A stretch of DNA of 64,000 nucleotides from CAYNRA01 sp046296415. Its GTDB lineage: Bacteria > Bacteroidota > Bacteroidia > Cytophagales > Spirosomataceae. The stretch is taken from contig JBKBLN010000001.1 in assembly GCA_046296415.1 (NCBI GenBank), positions 930,001 to 994,000 of the forward strand, given 5' to 3'. Positions 44,149 to 52,234 of the stretch are shown in pieces. Position numbers and translations under genes: made by a program. The notes below the pieces were generated by a model, which ran no database searches, was not told the DNA's origin, and worked only from the letters and a program-made list of their open reading frames with translations. The first letter of the stretch is position 1, and each line of letters begins with the position of its first letter.

Positions 44149-45527
44149 TTTTTCTTGGCGTCTTCTTTTTTCGCATTTTTTGTGTAAACCTCATCCGCTT
44201 TGGGGATTTCTTTCAAGCTAGGCGGGAAGGCATTCAGCTGACGCCAGATTTCGAACCACACCGGAACGTTTTCCAACATCACCCATCCATAAACCCCAGA
44301 ACCCATTCTGAGTTGTTCTGGCCATTCTTCTTCTCCCTCCCGAGGAGTGACCAGTAGACGGTATTTTCCGTCAGGGCTATCCACGTAGTCAATAACTGAA
44401 ACGGTTCCACCGAATGTACCCACAGCAACCGACGGCCAACCGGAAAACTGAAGCGCAGGCCAGCCTTCAAATTCGATCCGAACTTCTCTATTCCGTTGAA
44501 TCAAGGGGACGTCCATGGCATTGACATACAGCTCAACAGCCATCGATGGGTTTTTGGGTTGAAGTGTACAAATAGCTTCCCCTTGTTTGATGGTTTCACC
44601 AATACCCGCTTTTAAAGCCCGAACCACAAATCCATCTTGTGGAGCCCGAATTACATAATAACCTTGGCGTACTTCCACACTCGACTGTTTATTGATCAAT
44701 TTCGAAAGTTCGGCCTGTCCCTCAGCGAGAGCCACTTCGGCGGAGGCTAAATCGGAGGTCGCTTTGGCTATTTTTTCCCCATATTCTGCCCGAACCGCAT
44801 TGAACTCGATCCGACTATTCAGTAATTCTTGACGTGAAATTTGGAGTTTATTTTGCGTGGATACCAATTTTGCTTGGGTCTCTTGCAACTTAAGTCGACG
44901 TGTTTCAACGTCCAAAAGGGATAGGATTTGTTGTTTTAACTGATATTCCCCGCGCTCCAGACGTTCTTTGGCAATGGATACCTGGAGACGGTCATTGATC
45001 ACATCGACACTGTCAGATTGTACTTTGGCTGTATTTTGACGGATTTTGTTTTGGGCTTTTTGTAAACTGAACTGATAGTTCTCGCGCAAGGCTTGAAGCT
45101 GGTCATTCAAGGCTACAATTTTTTGCCGGTAACCATCGATTCCATTTTGTTTGGCTTGGATTTGTTCCTGTAAACGGATTAGGATGTCGGGGTCAAAGTA
45201 ATCGTCTTTGATTTCCGAAATAACAATAAGGGTATCACCCTTCTTTACCTCCTGGCCTTCCCGGATACTCCATTTAACTACCTGGCCATCAATGGTATTT
45301 TGAACGGTTTGAGGACGGTCTTGGGGTGTGAGTGCAGTGACTAAGCCATTTCCGCTAATGTTCTGCTGCCAAGGTAAAAAAAGCACCACAAGGAAAACGA
45401 GTAAAAAGCCGGCCATCCATTTTCTGAGAATATTGGTGGCTTTGGGCGTGCGCAAGGTATCCAAAACATACAGTTCCTGTTTTGGGTCGAGCTCTTTGTC
45501 CGAAGAATTACTGGATATATTCAACAT
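44145..45527 (-). CDS. HlyD-family periplasmic adaptor
   Basis: 460 residues with one N-terminal transmembrane helix (MAGFLLVFLVVLFLPWQQ), a lipoyl-like half motif (GQVVKWSIREGQEVKKGDTLIVI), long coiled-coil helices (about 120-260, many Gln/Leu heptads), and the second lipoyl half (YYVIRAPQDGFVVRALKAGIGETIKQGEAICTL). It bridges an inner-membrane exporter and the TolC duct in type I secretion. Overlaps the TolC gene by 4 bases and follows the ABC gene by 16 bases. Confidence 0.9.
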   Translation of the reverse strand: MLNISSNSSDKELDPKQELYVLDTLRTPKATNILRKWMAGFLLVFLVVLFLPWQQNISGNGLVTALTPQDRPQTVQNTIDGQVVKWSIREGQEVKKGDTLIVISEIKDDYFDPDILIRLQEQIQAKQNGIDGYRQKIVALNDQLQALRENYQFSLQKAQNKIRQNTAKVQSDSVDVINDRLQVSIAKERLERGEYQLKQQILSLLDVETRRLKLQETQAKLVSTQNKLQISRQELLNSRIEFNAVRAEYGEKIAKATSDLASAEVALAEGQAELSKLINKQSSVEVRQGYYVIRAPQDGFVVRALKAGIGETIKQGEAICTLQPKNPSMAVELYVNAMDVPLIQRNREVRIEFEGWPALQFSGWPSVAVGTFGGTVSVIDYVDSPDGKYRLLVTPREGEEEWPEQLRMGSGVYGWVMLENVPVWFEIWRQLNAFPPSLKEIPKADEVYTKNAKKEDAKKK

Positions 45528-45543
45528 GTCTTTTCAATTCGAT

Positions 45544-47694
45544 TTAGGTCGTACACGTAATGAAGCGGTCGTCCGTTTTGATTTGCTCAAACGGGCCCTC
45601 TAAGATGATTTGCCCTTGGTCGAGCACACAAACACGATCACAAGCAGCCATCACGGTGGGGTCATTGGAGACCGTGATGAAAGTCCAAGGAGCCTGAGGG
45701 GCGGTTAGGAAATTCATGAGGTGTTGGATGTACGGTCGATCTAAATGTTCATAGCTTTCCGAGACAAGCAATAGTTTGGGTTTATTGACGATACATCGAG
45801 CCAAGGCAATTTTGGCTGCAAAGCTGGAAGAAAAACGACGTCCACCGGAGATCATTTCGGTTTGAACCCCATCCTTTAAAGAACCGACCGTTTCGTTGAG
45901 CTGCAGCTTCTCAAGGACTTCATAGGTATCTTTCAACGATACTTTGGGGCGATTCATGGTGATATTTTCGAGCAAAGTGCCATTAAAAATACCCTCGGAG
46001 GTAACATTTCGCTCAATGATCTCATGAAGGTGATCTCGTTCAATATCTCGAAGCGCGACTTGGTTGTACAAAATCGTTCCTTCGTAGTCGGTCAAAATCC
46101 CCGCTAGAATATTGATCAAGGTCTCTTTTCCAGATCCATTTTTTCCAACAATGCAAATTTTCTCATTGGATTTAATTGACAAGGAGAGGTTATGCAATAC
46201 AGGCTTCTTGGAATCCTCATAGCTATACTGAAGATCGTTTAAATGGATGGATAGACCACCCTCTTGTAAACGCAGGTGTTTGACAACTCCTTTGTTGGGT
46301 TCCAAGGGTAAGTCGGATACTTGGCCTAGTTTATCGACGGCTGTTAGGAGGTCGAATAAGGAATCTACCGATAAAAGTATTTTTTCAACGGAACCAATAA
46401 CAAGAACGATGACGATTTCGGAAGCTACAAACTGACCAATGGTGATTTGGCGATCGATGACCAAGTAGGTACCTAAGATCAACAAACCGGCTGTCACGAA
46501 GGACTTAAAGAATACGGCGTTGTAAAAGATGATCAAGATGTTGTCAAAATACTTTTTCCGGTATTTCAGGTAGGTATTGACGTGTCTTTCCATCTTATTA
46601 AGAGGAAAGGATGGATTCCCAGACACTTTAAAAGCATACAACGTTCGGGCAATGTCTTGAAGCCATTGGGCAATTTTATATTTGCTTTTTGACTTGAGGA
46701 TATTGACATCCAACGTGGATTTACCCAAAACACGAATCACTGCCAAAAGTAAAAGAATTGTTACCACCGAGAAGGCTATGAAAAGCGGGTGATACGCGGC
46801 TAACAAGAAAAGGCCAAAGATGATTTGGATCAAGGCCGCTGTGGTATCGATTAATAATTTGGGAAGCGTTTTTTGAACCGTAATGATATCAAAAAAGCGG
46901 TTCATGAGTTCGGGTGGATAGTACTTCATCAAGGCCTCGGTTTTGACTCGAGGCAATCGATAGGTATAATCGAAAGCCGCCTTGGCAAAAAGTCGTTCTT
47001 GAAGGTATTCCATCACCGTTAATTGCATCACCTGCATCACCCCTGAGACGATCAATGCGACAATCACCAAGGCAATTAATACGTAAATTGAGCTAAAGAA
47101 AAGGCCCCCTTGTACCATCCCGATGATGGCCTGAATTCCCAAAGGTAGCACAAGGGAGATGGCTCCAATCAGTATGGCGTAGGTGTAGATACTGAAAATG
47201 TCTTTCTTCTCCATCTTCAACATTTTGATCAATCGATCCACAGGGCTTAGAGCCTCCTGTTGTTTTTGTTGATCAGGCGTCAATGTTGCGATGGTGTCTA
47301 GTCGGAAGAACGAAAACAACCGAATCTTTCCTTTTTCATCCAGTACAGGTTCTGGATTTTTGATTGGGTCCACTCCTTTCGAGGTAAGGAGAAAAAAGGT
47401 ACGGTCTTTCTTTCCCGATTCTAGATAGGAGATAACAGGAATCTCTTGCCCGTCGACTTTCGCTAAAAATAGGACCGGAAACGGGTTTTCTTCTTGTAAA
47501 TCCTCTAATGCCTGGAGTTGAACCCAGTTTTCTAGAAGTAAGATGCCCGCCGACTCTGACTTCGAGCGTATTTCTGAAATAAAATCCTCGATTTCATACG
47601 TCTGTTTCAGGTAAGGTACGGAGGAAGGGTCGAACGGAATTTGGTAGTACTCACACAACTTCCGTAAGGTAAATTCTATTTGTTTGTTAGTCAT
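45544..47694 (-). CDS. Type I secretion-like ABC protein with degenerate ATPase motifs
   Basis: 716 residues: a cytoplasmic N-terminal domain without peptidase Cys/His (about 1-150, C39-like position), six-helix exporter domain (about 160-450) and an ATPase-like domain. The Walker A reads GKNGSGKET (Glu where Ser/Thr is needed), the signature ISGGR, Walker B LLLVSES (Ser for Asp, Glu kept), the Q-loop Gln is missing (RNVTSEGIFNGT) and the H-loop His is Asn (TVSNDPT). ATP turnover is therefore doubtful. It heads the ABC/HlyD/TolC operon. No secreted substrate gene is adjacent. Confidence 0.9.
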   Translation of the reverse strand: MTNKQIEFTLRKLCEYYQIPFDPSSVPYLKQTYEIEDFISEIRSKSESAGILLLENWVQLQALEDLQEENPFPVLFLAKVDGQEIPVISYLESGKKDRTFFLLTSKGVDPIKNPEPVLDEKGKIRLFSFFRLDTIATLTPDQQKQQEALSPVDRLIKMLKMEKKDIFSIYTYAILIGAISLVLPLGIQAIIGMVQGGLFFSSIYVLIALVIVALIVSGVMQVMQLTVMEYLQERLFAKAAFDYTYRLPRVKTEALMKYYPPELMNRFFDIITVQKTLPKLLIDTTAALIQIIFGLFLLAAYHPLFIAFSVVTILLLLAVIRVLGKSTLDVNILKSKSKYKIAQWLQDIARTLYAFKVSGNPSFPLNKMERHVNTYLKYRKKYFDNILIIFYNAVFFKSFVTAGLLILGTYLVIDRQITIGQFVASEIVIVLVIGSVEKILLSVDSLFDLLTAVDKLGQVSDLPLEPNKGVVKHLRLQEGGLSIHLNDLQYSYEDSKKPVLHNLSLSIKSNEKICIVGKNGSGKETLINILAGILTDYEGTILYNQVALRDIERDHLHEIIERNVTSEGIFNGTLLENITMNRPKVSLKDTYEVLEKLQLNETVGSLKDGVQTEMISGGRRFSSSFAAKIALARCIVNKPKLLLVSESYEHLDRPYIQHLMNFLTAPQAPWTFITVSNDPTVMAACDRVCVLDQGQIILEGPFEQIKTDDRFITCTT

Positions 47695-47876
47695 ATACTA
47701 TTCTTTATATGAATATGCCATTTGAATAACGGTAGTCTATGGAAAAAAGTTTGACCCAAAAGCATAGATCATTTTATATTGGATATAAAAAGTTCTGATA
47801 GGTTTGGGAAAAGGTTTAAATATTTGAGTAAAATTATATTACTTCTTGAAATTGTCTAAGTTTTGCTAAAAAGATA

Positions 47877-47884
47877 TATATTTG
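47877..47884 (+). promoter_or_regulatory. -7 box of the InsA-like gene within a direct repeat
   Basis: TATATTTG fits TAnnTTTG and lies 21 bases before the ATG at 47906. The nonamer TTTGCTAAA occurs twice, at 47862-47870 and 47881-47889, spaced 19 bases start to start. Confidence 0.5.
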
Positions 47885-47905
47885 CTAAATAATTATAGAT
47901 ACGGA

Positions 47906-48325
47906 ATGGAATCAATGGCATGCCCCCAATGCCAAGCGAATGACGGGGCAAAAAATGGAGTCATCAATGGGCGACAACGGTTTAAATGCAAGGCTTGCGG
48001 TTACAATTACACAGTTGAAAAATTAGGAAAGAACATCGATAGTTATTATGTAATAAAGGCCTTGCAGCTTTACATAGAAGGGGTAAGTTACCGAGAAATT
48101 GAACGGTTGCTTGGCGTTAGTCATGTTTCAGTTATGAATTGGGTGAAAAAGTTTCAGATCAAAATCCCCAAACAAAATTTATACAATCCTACCTACCGGA
48201 TTTTAAACCACAAGGAACTTACCGAGTTTTATGCCAACAAAGAAAACCTAAAAGGAGCCGGGATGATTGTGACCGAATTAGGCGATAAATTCATGCTGAT
48301 CCGTTGGGAGCGTTTCAAAAAATGA
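47906..48325 (+). CDS. IS1 InsA-like zinc-ribbon/HTH protein, no transposase domain
   Basis: 139 residues from MESMACPQC. Two CxxC pairs (CPQC..FKCKACGYNYTV) form the InsA-type zinc ribbon with QRFKC, then a helix-turn-helix of InsA type (YIEGVSYREIERLLGVSHVSVMNWVKKF). The C-terminal 60 residues (PTYRILNHKELTEFYA .. GMIVTELGDKFMLIRWERFKK) do not resemble the IS1 DDE transposase. There are no evident terminal inverted repeats or target duplications around it, and the gene has its own promoter. It may be a domesticated transposon DNA-binding protein regulating the porin/permease/acs genes downstream; this is inference from position. Confidence 0.7.
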   Translation: MESMACPQCQANDGAKNGVINGRQRFKCKACGYNYTVEKLGKNIDSYYVIKALQLYIEGVSYREIERLLGVSHVSVMNWVKKFQIKIPKQNLYNPTYRILNHKELTEFYANKENLKGAGMIVTELGDKFMLIRWERFKK

Positions 48326-48505
48326 GGAAAATCTTGGAATAGTTCAATTTGCAATCCAATGATTATACCGGTGTTTGATTTAAAGAAAATTAGATTTTTT
48401 TAATAATCAACTAGCATCTACGCATCTGAGGAAGTGTTCAGGCCCAAAAAGTGTCCAATTCAGCGCCGCCAGTCCGAGAAAATCTGTCCAATCTTAAGAA
48501 GAGCG

Positions 48506-48534
48506 ATCTATAGCTATTTAGCTTTGCTATAGAT
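48506..48534. promoter_or_regulatory. Perfect inverted repeat upstream of the porin gene
   Basis: ATCTATAGC-N11-GCTATAGAT, 73 bases before the porin start. Position and symmetry suit an operator or a 5' leader hairpin. The loop and right arm include TTTGCTA, the core of the direct repeat at 47862/47881. Otherwise the 281-base gap 48326-48606 holds no gene. Confidence 0.5.
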
Positions 48535-48606
48535 AAAATTTTCATGTTCGAATTATTGTTTACAGTTTTGTCAACGAAAAGTACAACAAAACTACAATAA
48601 ATTCCT

Positions 48607-49995
48607 ATGAAAAAACGCAGTACCATCCTAGCCTTGAGTCTCTGGTTCGCCGTCACCGGGCTAGCTCTGGCTCAAGGTTCCACCGACTACGGTGCGGGTT
48701 TAAAAGTTGACTTAAACGAGAATAAATCGAAGTACATTCGATTCTTAGTTTGGAATCAGATTTGGTTTCGTCATTCCCAAATGAATCCGGGTACGTCGAT
48801 AAATGGAGATGTGGTTACGTCGCAAACCGATATTTCCAGCCGTCGTTTGCGGATTTTGGCCTATGCGCAGGTGTCCAAACGGTACATGGTTCTTTCTCAT
48901 GTTGGTATCAACAACCAAACCTTCATCAACGGTGGCGCTTCCGGAAGTGCTGGGACTGGGGGGTACGGCGCCGGGAAAAAACCGGGAATCTTCTTTCATG
49001 ACGCGTGGAATGAATACGCGGTCTTTTTGCCTGATCCAAAAAAGAAGTTTAGCCTTTCGGTTGGAGCGGGACTGCACTACTTCATGGGAATTTCCCGGAT
49101 GACCATGGGCTCTACCCTTAACTTCCTGGCTGTGGATGCCCCTATATTCAACTGGCCATTGATCGAAAACTCGGATCAATTTGCACGCCAGGCTGGATTT
49201 TTCGCGAAAGGAAAGTGGGATAAGTTGGAATATCGGTTCAGTTTAAATAAACCCTTTGCTACCAATTTGGCCCCCGCAAATGCAACTTCAGCAGACCGCG
49301 CCGTGGCTGTAGATAACAACGGAAATGCCAAGTGGTCGAAGGCTGGGTATGTTGAGTATCAATTTTTGGATCAAGAATCCAATGTTTTGCCCTTTAAAGT
49401 GGGTACCTATGTAGGGACCAAGAAAGTATTCAACATCGGAGCCGGATTTTACACGGCGCCTGAGGCCACTCGTTCCCAAGTAGCTGGTCAGGTTTCAAAG
49501 CACCCCATGCGATTACTATCAGCGGATGTGTTTTTGGATATGCCGGTCGGTGAAAAATCAAGAAAAATGGCCATTACAGCGTATTCTGTCTTGTATGACT
49601 ATGACTTTGGTCCGAATTACCTCCGGAACATCGGTATCATGAACGAAGGCTCCATGAACCCCCAGTTTTCAGGCTCACGTGCGCTGGCGGGTCCAGGAAA
49701 TGCGCAACCGTTGATCGGAACCGGACAAATTTGGTATACGCAAGCCGGACTATTACTTCCCACGTCCGCCGAAAAACCTAAAATGCGGGTGCAGCCTTTT
49801 GGAGCCTATACCTACAAAAATTTTGAGGCCCTTGACAAAGCTAGTGGACAATTTGATATCGGTGCCAATTTCTTCATCGACGGTCATCATGCTAAGATTA
49901 CCACCCAATATTCCACTCGCCCAGTGTATACAGCACCTGGTGTAATGGATAAAGCAAAAGGTGAATTTATCGCACAACTTCAAGTCTATTTATAA
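48607..49995 (+). CDS. Outer-membrane porin
   Basis: 462 residues with a signal peptide (ending LALAQ). Long amphipathic strands alternate with loops rich in Asn, Gly and Asp (YIRFLVWNQIWFRHSQMNPG, KRYMVLSHVGINNQTF, MRVQPFGAYTYKNFEAL) and the chain ends in an aromatic-rich strand (FIAQLQVYL), a 14-18 strand porin design. Homologues in Bacteroidota sit beside MFS permeases. It is 44 bases upstream of the MFS gene, so both are probably one transcript, passing the same small substrate through outer and inner membranes. Confidence 0.82.
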   Translation: MKKRSTILALSLWFAVTGLALAQGSTDYGAGLKVDLNENKSKYIRFLVWNQIWFRHSQMNPGTSINGDVVTSQTDISSRRLRILAYAQVSKRYMVLSHVGINNQTFINGGASGSAGTGGYGAGKKPGIFFHDAWNEYAVFLPDPKKKFSLSVGAGLHYFMGISRMTMGSTLNFLAVDAPIFNWPLIENSDQFARQAGFFAKGKWDKLEYRFSLNKPFATNLAPANATSADRAVAVDNNGNAKWSKAGYVEYQFLDQESNVLPFKVGTYVGTKKVFNIGAGFYTAPEATRSQVAGQVSKHPMRLLSADVFLDMPVGEKSRKMAITAYSVLYDYDFGPNYLRNIGIMNEGSMNPQFSGSRALAGPGNAQPLIGTGQIWYTQAGLLLPTSAEKPKMRVQPFGAYTYKNFEALDKASGQFDIGANFFIDGHHAKITTQYSTRPVYTAPGVMDKAKGEFIAQLQVYL

Positions 49996-50039
49996 TTAAC
50001 CCTTAATCTCATTTTACCAATTTTAACCAACTCAATGTT

Positions 50040-51608
50040 ATGGCAGAGAAAAAACAAGGCCTAGCGTCCATTATCACGGCCTCCTCCGTAGGAACCATGA
50101 TCGAGTGGTATGACTTCTATATTTTTGGAAGTTTGGCCACCATCATTTCCACTAAATTTTTCCCAACAGACAACCCAACAGCCGCCTTTTTATCCACCTT
50201 GGCCACGTTTGCGGCTGGGTTTGTGGTTCGGCCTTTTGGAGCCATTTTCTTTGGTCGTCTAGGGGACTTGATCGGTCGGAAATATACTTTCATGCTGACC
50301 CTCCTCTTGATGGGTGGTGCAACTTTTTTGATTGGATTGATCCCAGGTTATGAAACCATTGGATTCATGGCTCCGGTTCTTGTCTTGATCCTTCGCTTGT
50401 TACAAGGTTTGGCTCTAGGCGGGGAGTATGGAGGAGCAGCCACTTATGTGGCGGAACATTCTCCGGCCCATCAACGAGGGTTCTGGACCTCTTGGATCCA
50501 AACCACCGCCACGGTCGGGTTATTCGTTTCCTTAATCGTGATCCAAATTACTCAAACTGTTTTAGGTAAGGAGACTTTCGAAGATTGGGGATGGCGTGTG
50601 CCGTTTTTAGTTTCAATATTAATGGTAGGGGTGTCGTTCATCATCCGCCGAAACATGCACGAGTCGCCTTTGTTTGCCAAAGCCAAAGCGGAAGGCAAAA
50701 CCTCAACCAATCCATTGAAAGAATCATTTGGGAATAAATTAAACTTCAAATTTGTCTTGTTGGCCTTGTTAGGTGCTACCATGGGCCAGGGTGTCGTTTG
50801 GTATACAGGACAGTTCTACGCGTTGAGTTTCTTACAAAAAGTGATGAATATTGACTTAAAGCAAACCAACGAATTAATGACGATAGCCCTGTTGATGGGT
50901 ACGCCGTTTTTCGTATTCTTTGGTTGGTTGTCCGACCGCGTCAATCGAAAAACCATCATGTTGGCTGGTATGCTGTTGGGGGTTGTTGCGTATCGTCCCA
51001 TTTATCGCCAGATGTATGAGACAACCAATGTGGCCAATAAGTCAGAAATCGTAGAAAAAACAACGATAGAAGAAAAACGGGCAGCTGTTTTGGTGGATGG
51101 AGTCGAAACTGCTGATTCGACCATCACTACAACCACCAAGAAGGAGTTTGCAGATGGAACTTTATTGGAAGAAAAGAAAATTCAAAAAGTGTTAGCCGAT
51201 GGGTCAGAAGCTCCCAAAGCCGAAATCAAGAAAACGGTAACAATCAACAGTTCCGACAAGTGGACGCTTATCTTCTTGATTTTTATTCAAGTTTTATTCG
51301 TGACCATGGCTTACGGACCTATCGCCGCCTTCTTGGTTGAAATGTTCCCAGTCAAGATTCGGTACACGTCGATGTCGCTTCCTTACCACGTTGGAAATGG
51401 TATCTTTGGTGGACTTCTGCCAACTATTGCTACAGCTCTAGTGGTTAATGCAAGTAAAGCCAATGAGGCCGCGGCCGCTGCAGGACAACCACTTCCTTAC
51501 GAGGCACCTTACTTGGAAGGTTTATGGTATCCGATTATTATCGCCGCCATGTCATTCGTGATAGGGGTTGTTTACATCAACGGAAAGGATCGCAATATCC
51601 ACGACTAA
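50040..51608 (+). CDS. MHS-family MFS permease with periplasmic insertion
   Basis: 522 residues, twelve helices. Family motifs: SVGTMIEWYDFYIFGSLA at helix 1 and GRLGDLIGRKYTFML (motif A) place it in the metabolite:H+ symporter group (ProP, KgtP, ShiA type), which take up carboxylates, betaine or similar. The second motif A is GWLSDRVNRKTIM. Between helices 9 and 10 there is a hydrophilic insert of about 80 residues (from YETTNVANKSEIVEKTT to KTVTINSSDK), facing the periplasm by the inside-out count. Substrate probably a carboxylate, judged from acs nearby. DUF6814-like gene begins 28 bases downstream. Confidence 0.85.
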   Translation: MAEKKQGLASIITASSVGTMIEWYDFYIFGSLATIISTKFFPTDNPTAAFLSTLATFAAGFVVRPFGAIFFGRLGDLIGRKYTFMLTLLLMGGATFLIGLIPGYETIGFMAPVLVLILRLLQGLALGGEYGGAATYVAEHSPAHQRGFWTSWIQTTATVGLFVSLIVIQITQTVLGKETFEDWGWRVPFLVSILMVGVSFIIRRNMHESPLFAKAKAEGKTSTNPLKESFGNKLNFKFVLLALLGATMGQGVVWYTGQFYALSFLQKVMNIDLKQTNELMTIALLMGTPFFVFFGWLSDRVNRKTIMLAGMLLGVVAYRPIYRQMYETTNVANKSEIVEKTTIEEKRAAVLVDGVETADSTITTTTKKEFADGTLLEEKKIQKVLADGSEAPKAEIKKTVTINSSDKWTLIFLIFIQVLFVTMAYGPIAAFLVEMFPVKIRYTSMSLPYHVGNGIFGGLLPTIATALVVNASKANEAAAAAGQPLPYEAPYLEGLWYPIIIAAMSFVIGVVYINGKDRNIHD

Positions 51609-51636
51609 TTCACTCACTCTTAAATTGAAAAAACTT

Positions 51637-51861
51637 ATGAACGCAATACGTCGAATTTTATCCATCGTCTGGATTCTGGCTGGAATCTACGCCGGTTACT
51701 ACCTCATCTACGAGCAAGCTATCCCTAAATTTCAAACAGGGAAAACGGATGACTTGATCCCGGCGGGTATCTATACCTTCATCCTCGTTCCGTTGATTGT
51801 CGGTAGTCTAAGTATTTTTGGTTGGTATGCCCTGAAAGGGGAATATGACCGCGAAGATTAA
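51637..51861 (+). CDS. DUF6814-like small membrane protein
   Basis: 74 residues, two transmembrane helices (ILSIVWILAGIYAGYYLIY and YTFILVPLIVGSLSIFGWYALKGEYD). The C-terminal FGWYALKGEYD matches the conserved end of DUF6814 proteins, which typically accompany MHS transporters in Bacteroidota. A role as accessory subunit is inferred. The ATG at 51637 follows the MFS stop by 28 bases; an upstream in-frame ATG overlaps the MFS gene and is unlikely. A terminator follows. Confidence 0.8.
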   Translation: MNAIRRILSIVWILAGIYAGYYLIYEQAIPKFQTGKTDDLIPAGIYTFILVPLIVGSLSIFGWYALKGEYDRED

Positions 51862-51892
51862 TAAATAAGGCTTAGGGTTTAATAGTGCAAGT

Positions 51893-51926
51893 AATGCGTT
51901 CGAGATTCTCGAACGCATTCTTTTTT
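51893..51926 (+). terminator. Intrinsic terminator after the porin/MFS/DUF6814 unit
   Basis: AATGCGTTCGAGA and TCTCGAACGCATT, 13-base perfect arms with almost no loop, followed by C and six T. Confidence 0.88.
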
Positions 51927-51964
51927 ATCAAATGCCTATACCAATTTACCGTTAAATATGTGAA

Positions 51965-51972
51965 TATCTTTG
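51965..51972 (+). promoter_or_regulatory. -7 box upstream of the SLC5-kinase unit
   Basis: TATCTTTG fits TAnnTTTG, about 50 bases before the small membrane protein gene. Only a poor -33 match (TTTA, spacing 16). Confidence 0.45.
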
Positions 51973-52021
51973 TTTAAGCCGAGGGTCTGGTGTATCTTAG
52001 TATCGTTAAACAAAAACTGGT

Positions 52022-52234
52022 TTGAGTGATATCAGTCGGTCGCAGCGTTTCATGGGTCTGAGTATTTTTTTTCTATTACTCCTCAATTTTCCATGGGTGG
52101 GGGTAATGGATAAGGGTGCCTCTTGGTTTTCGATTCCAGTCGTCATTTATTACCTAGGAGGTATTTGGTTGGGGGCAATTGTGTTGGCAGCGGTTTGGAT
52201 TAATCGGAAGTCAGGACCATGGAAAAATCGCTGA
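52022..52234 (+). CDS. Small membrane protein preceding the SLC5-kinase gene
   Basis: 70 residues if the TTG at 52022 is used; 60 from the ATG at 52052. Two hydrophobic helices (FMGLSIFFLLLLNFPWVG and FSIPVVIYYLGGIWLGAIVLAAVWI). The end overlaps the SLC5-kinase start by 16 bases, a sign of coupling. Solute:sodium symporters often have such a small partner (DUF3311/DUF485-like); no exact family is certain. It may stabilise or tune the sensor. Confidence 0.7.
   Translation: MSDISRSQRFMGLSIFFLLLLNFPWVGVMDKGASWFSIPVVIYYLGGIWLGAIVLAAVWINRKSGPWKNR

Noticed and set aside
47695..48606. A complete IS1-type insertion sequence
   Set aside because: Only the InsA-like half is present; no DDE transposase, terminal inverted repeats or target duplication were found.
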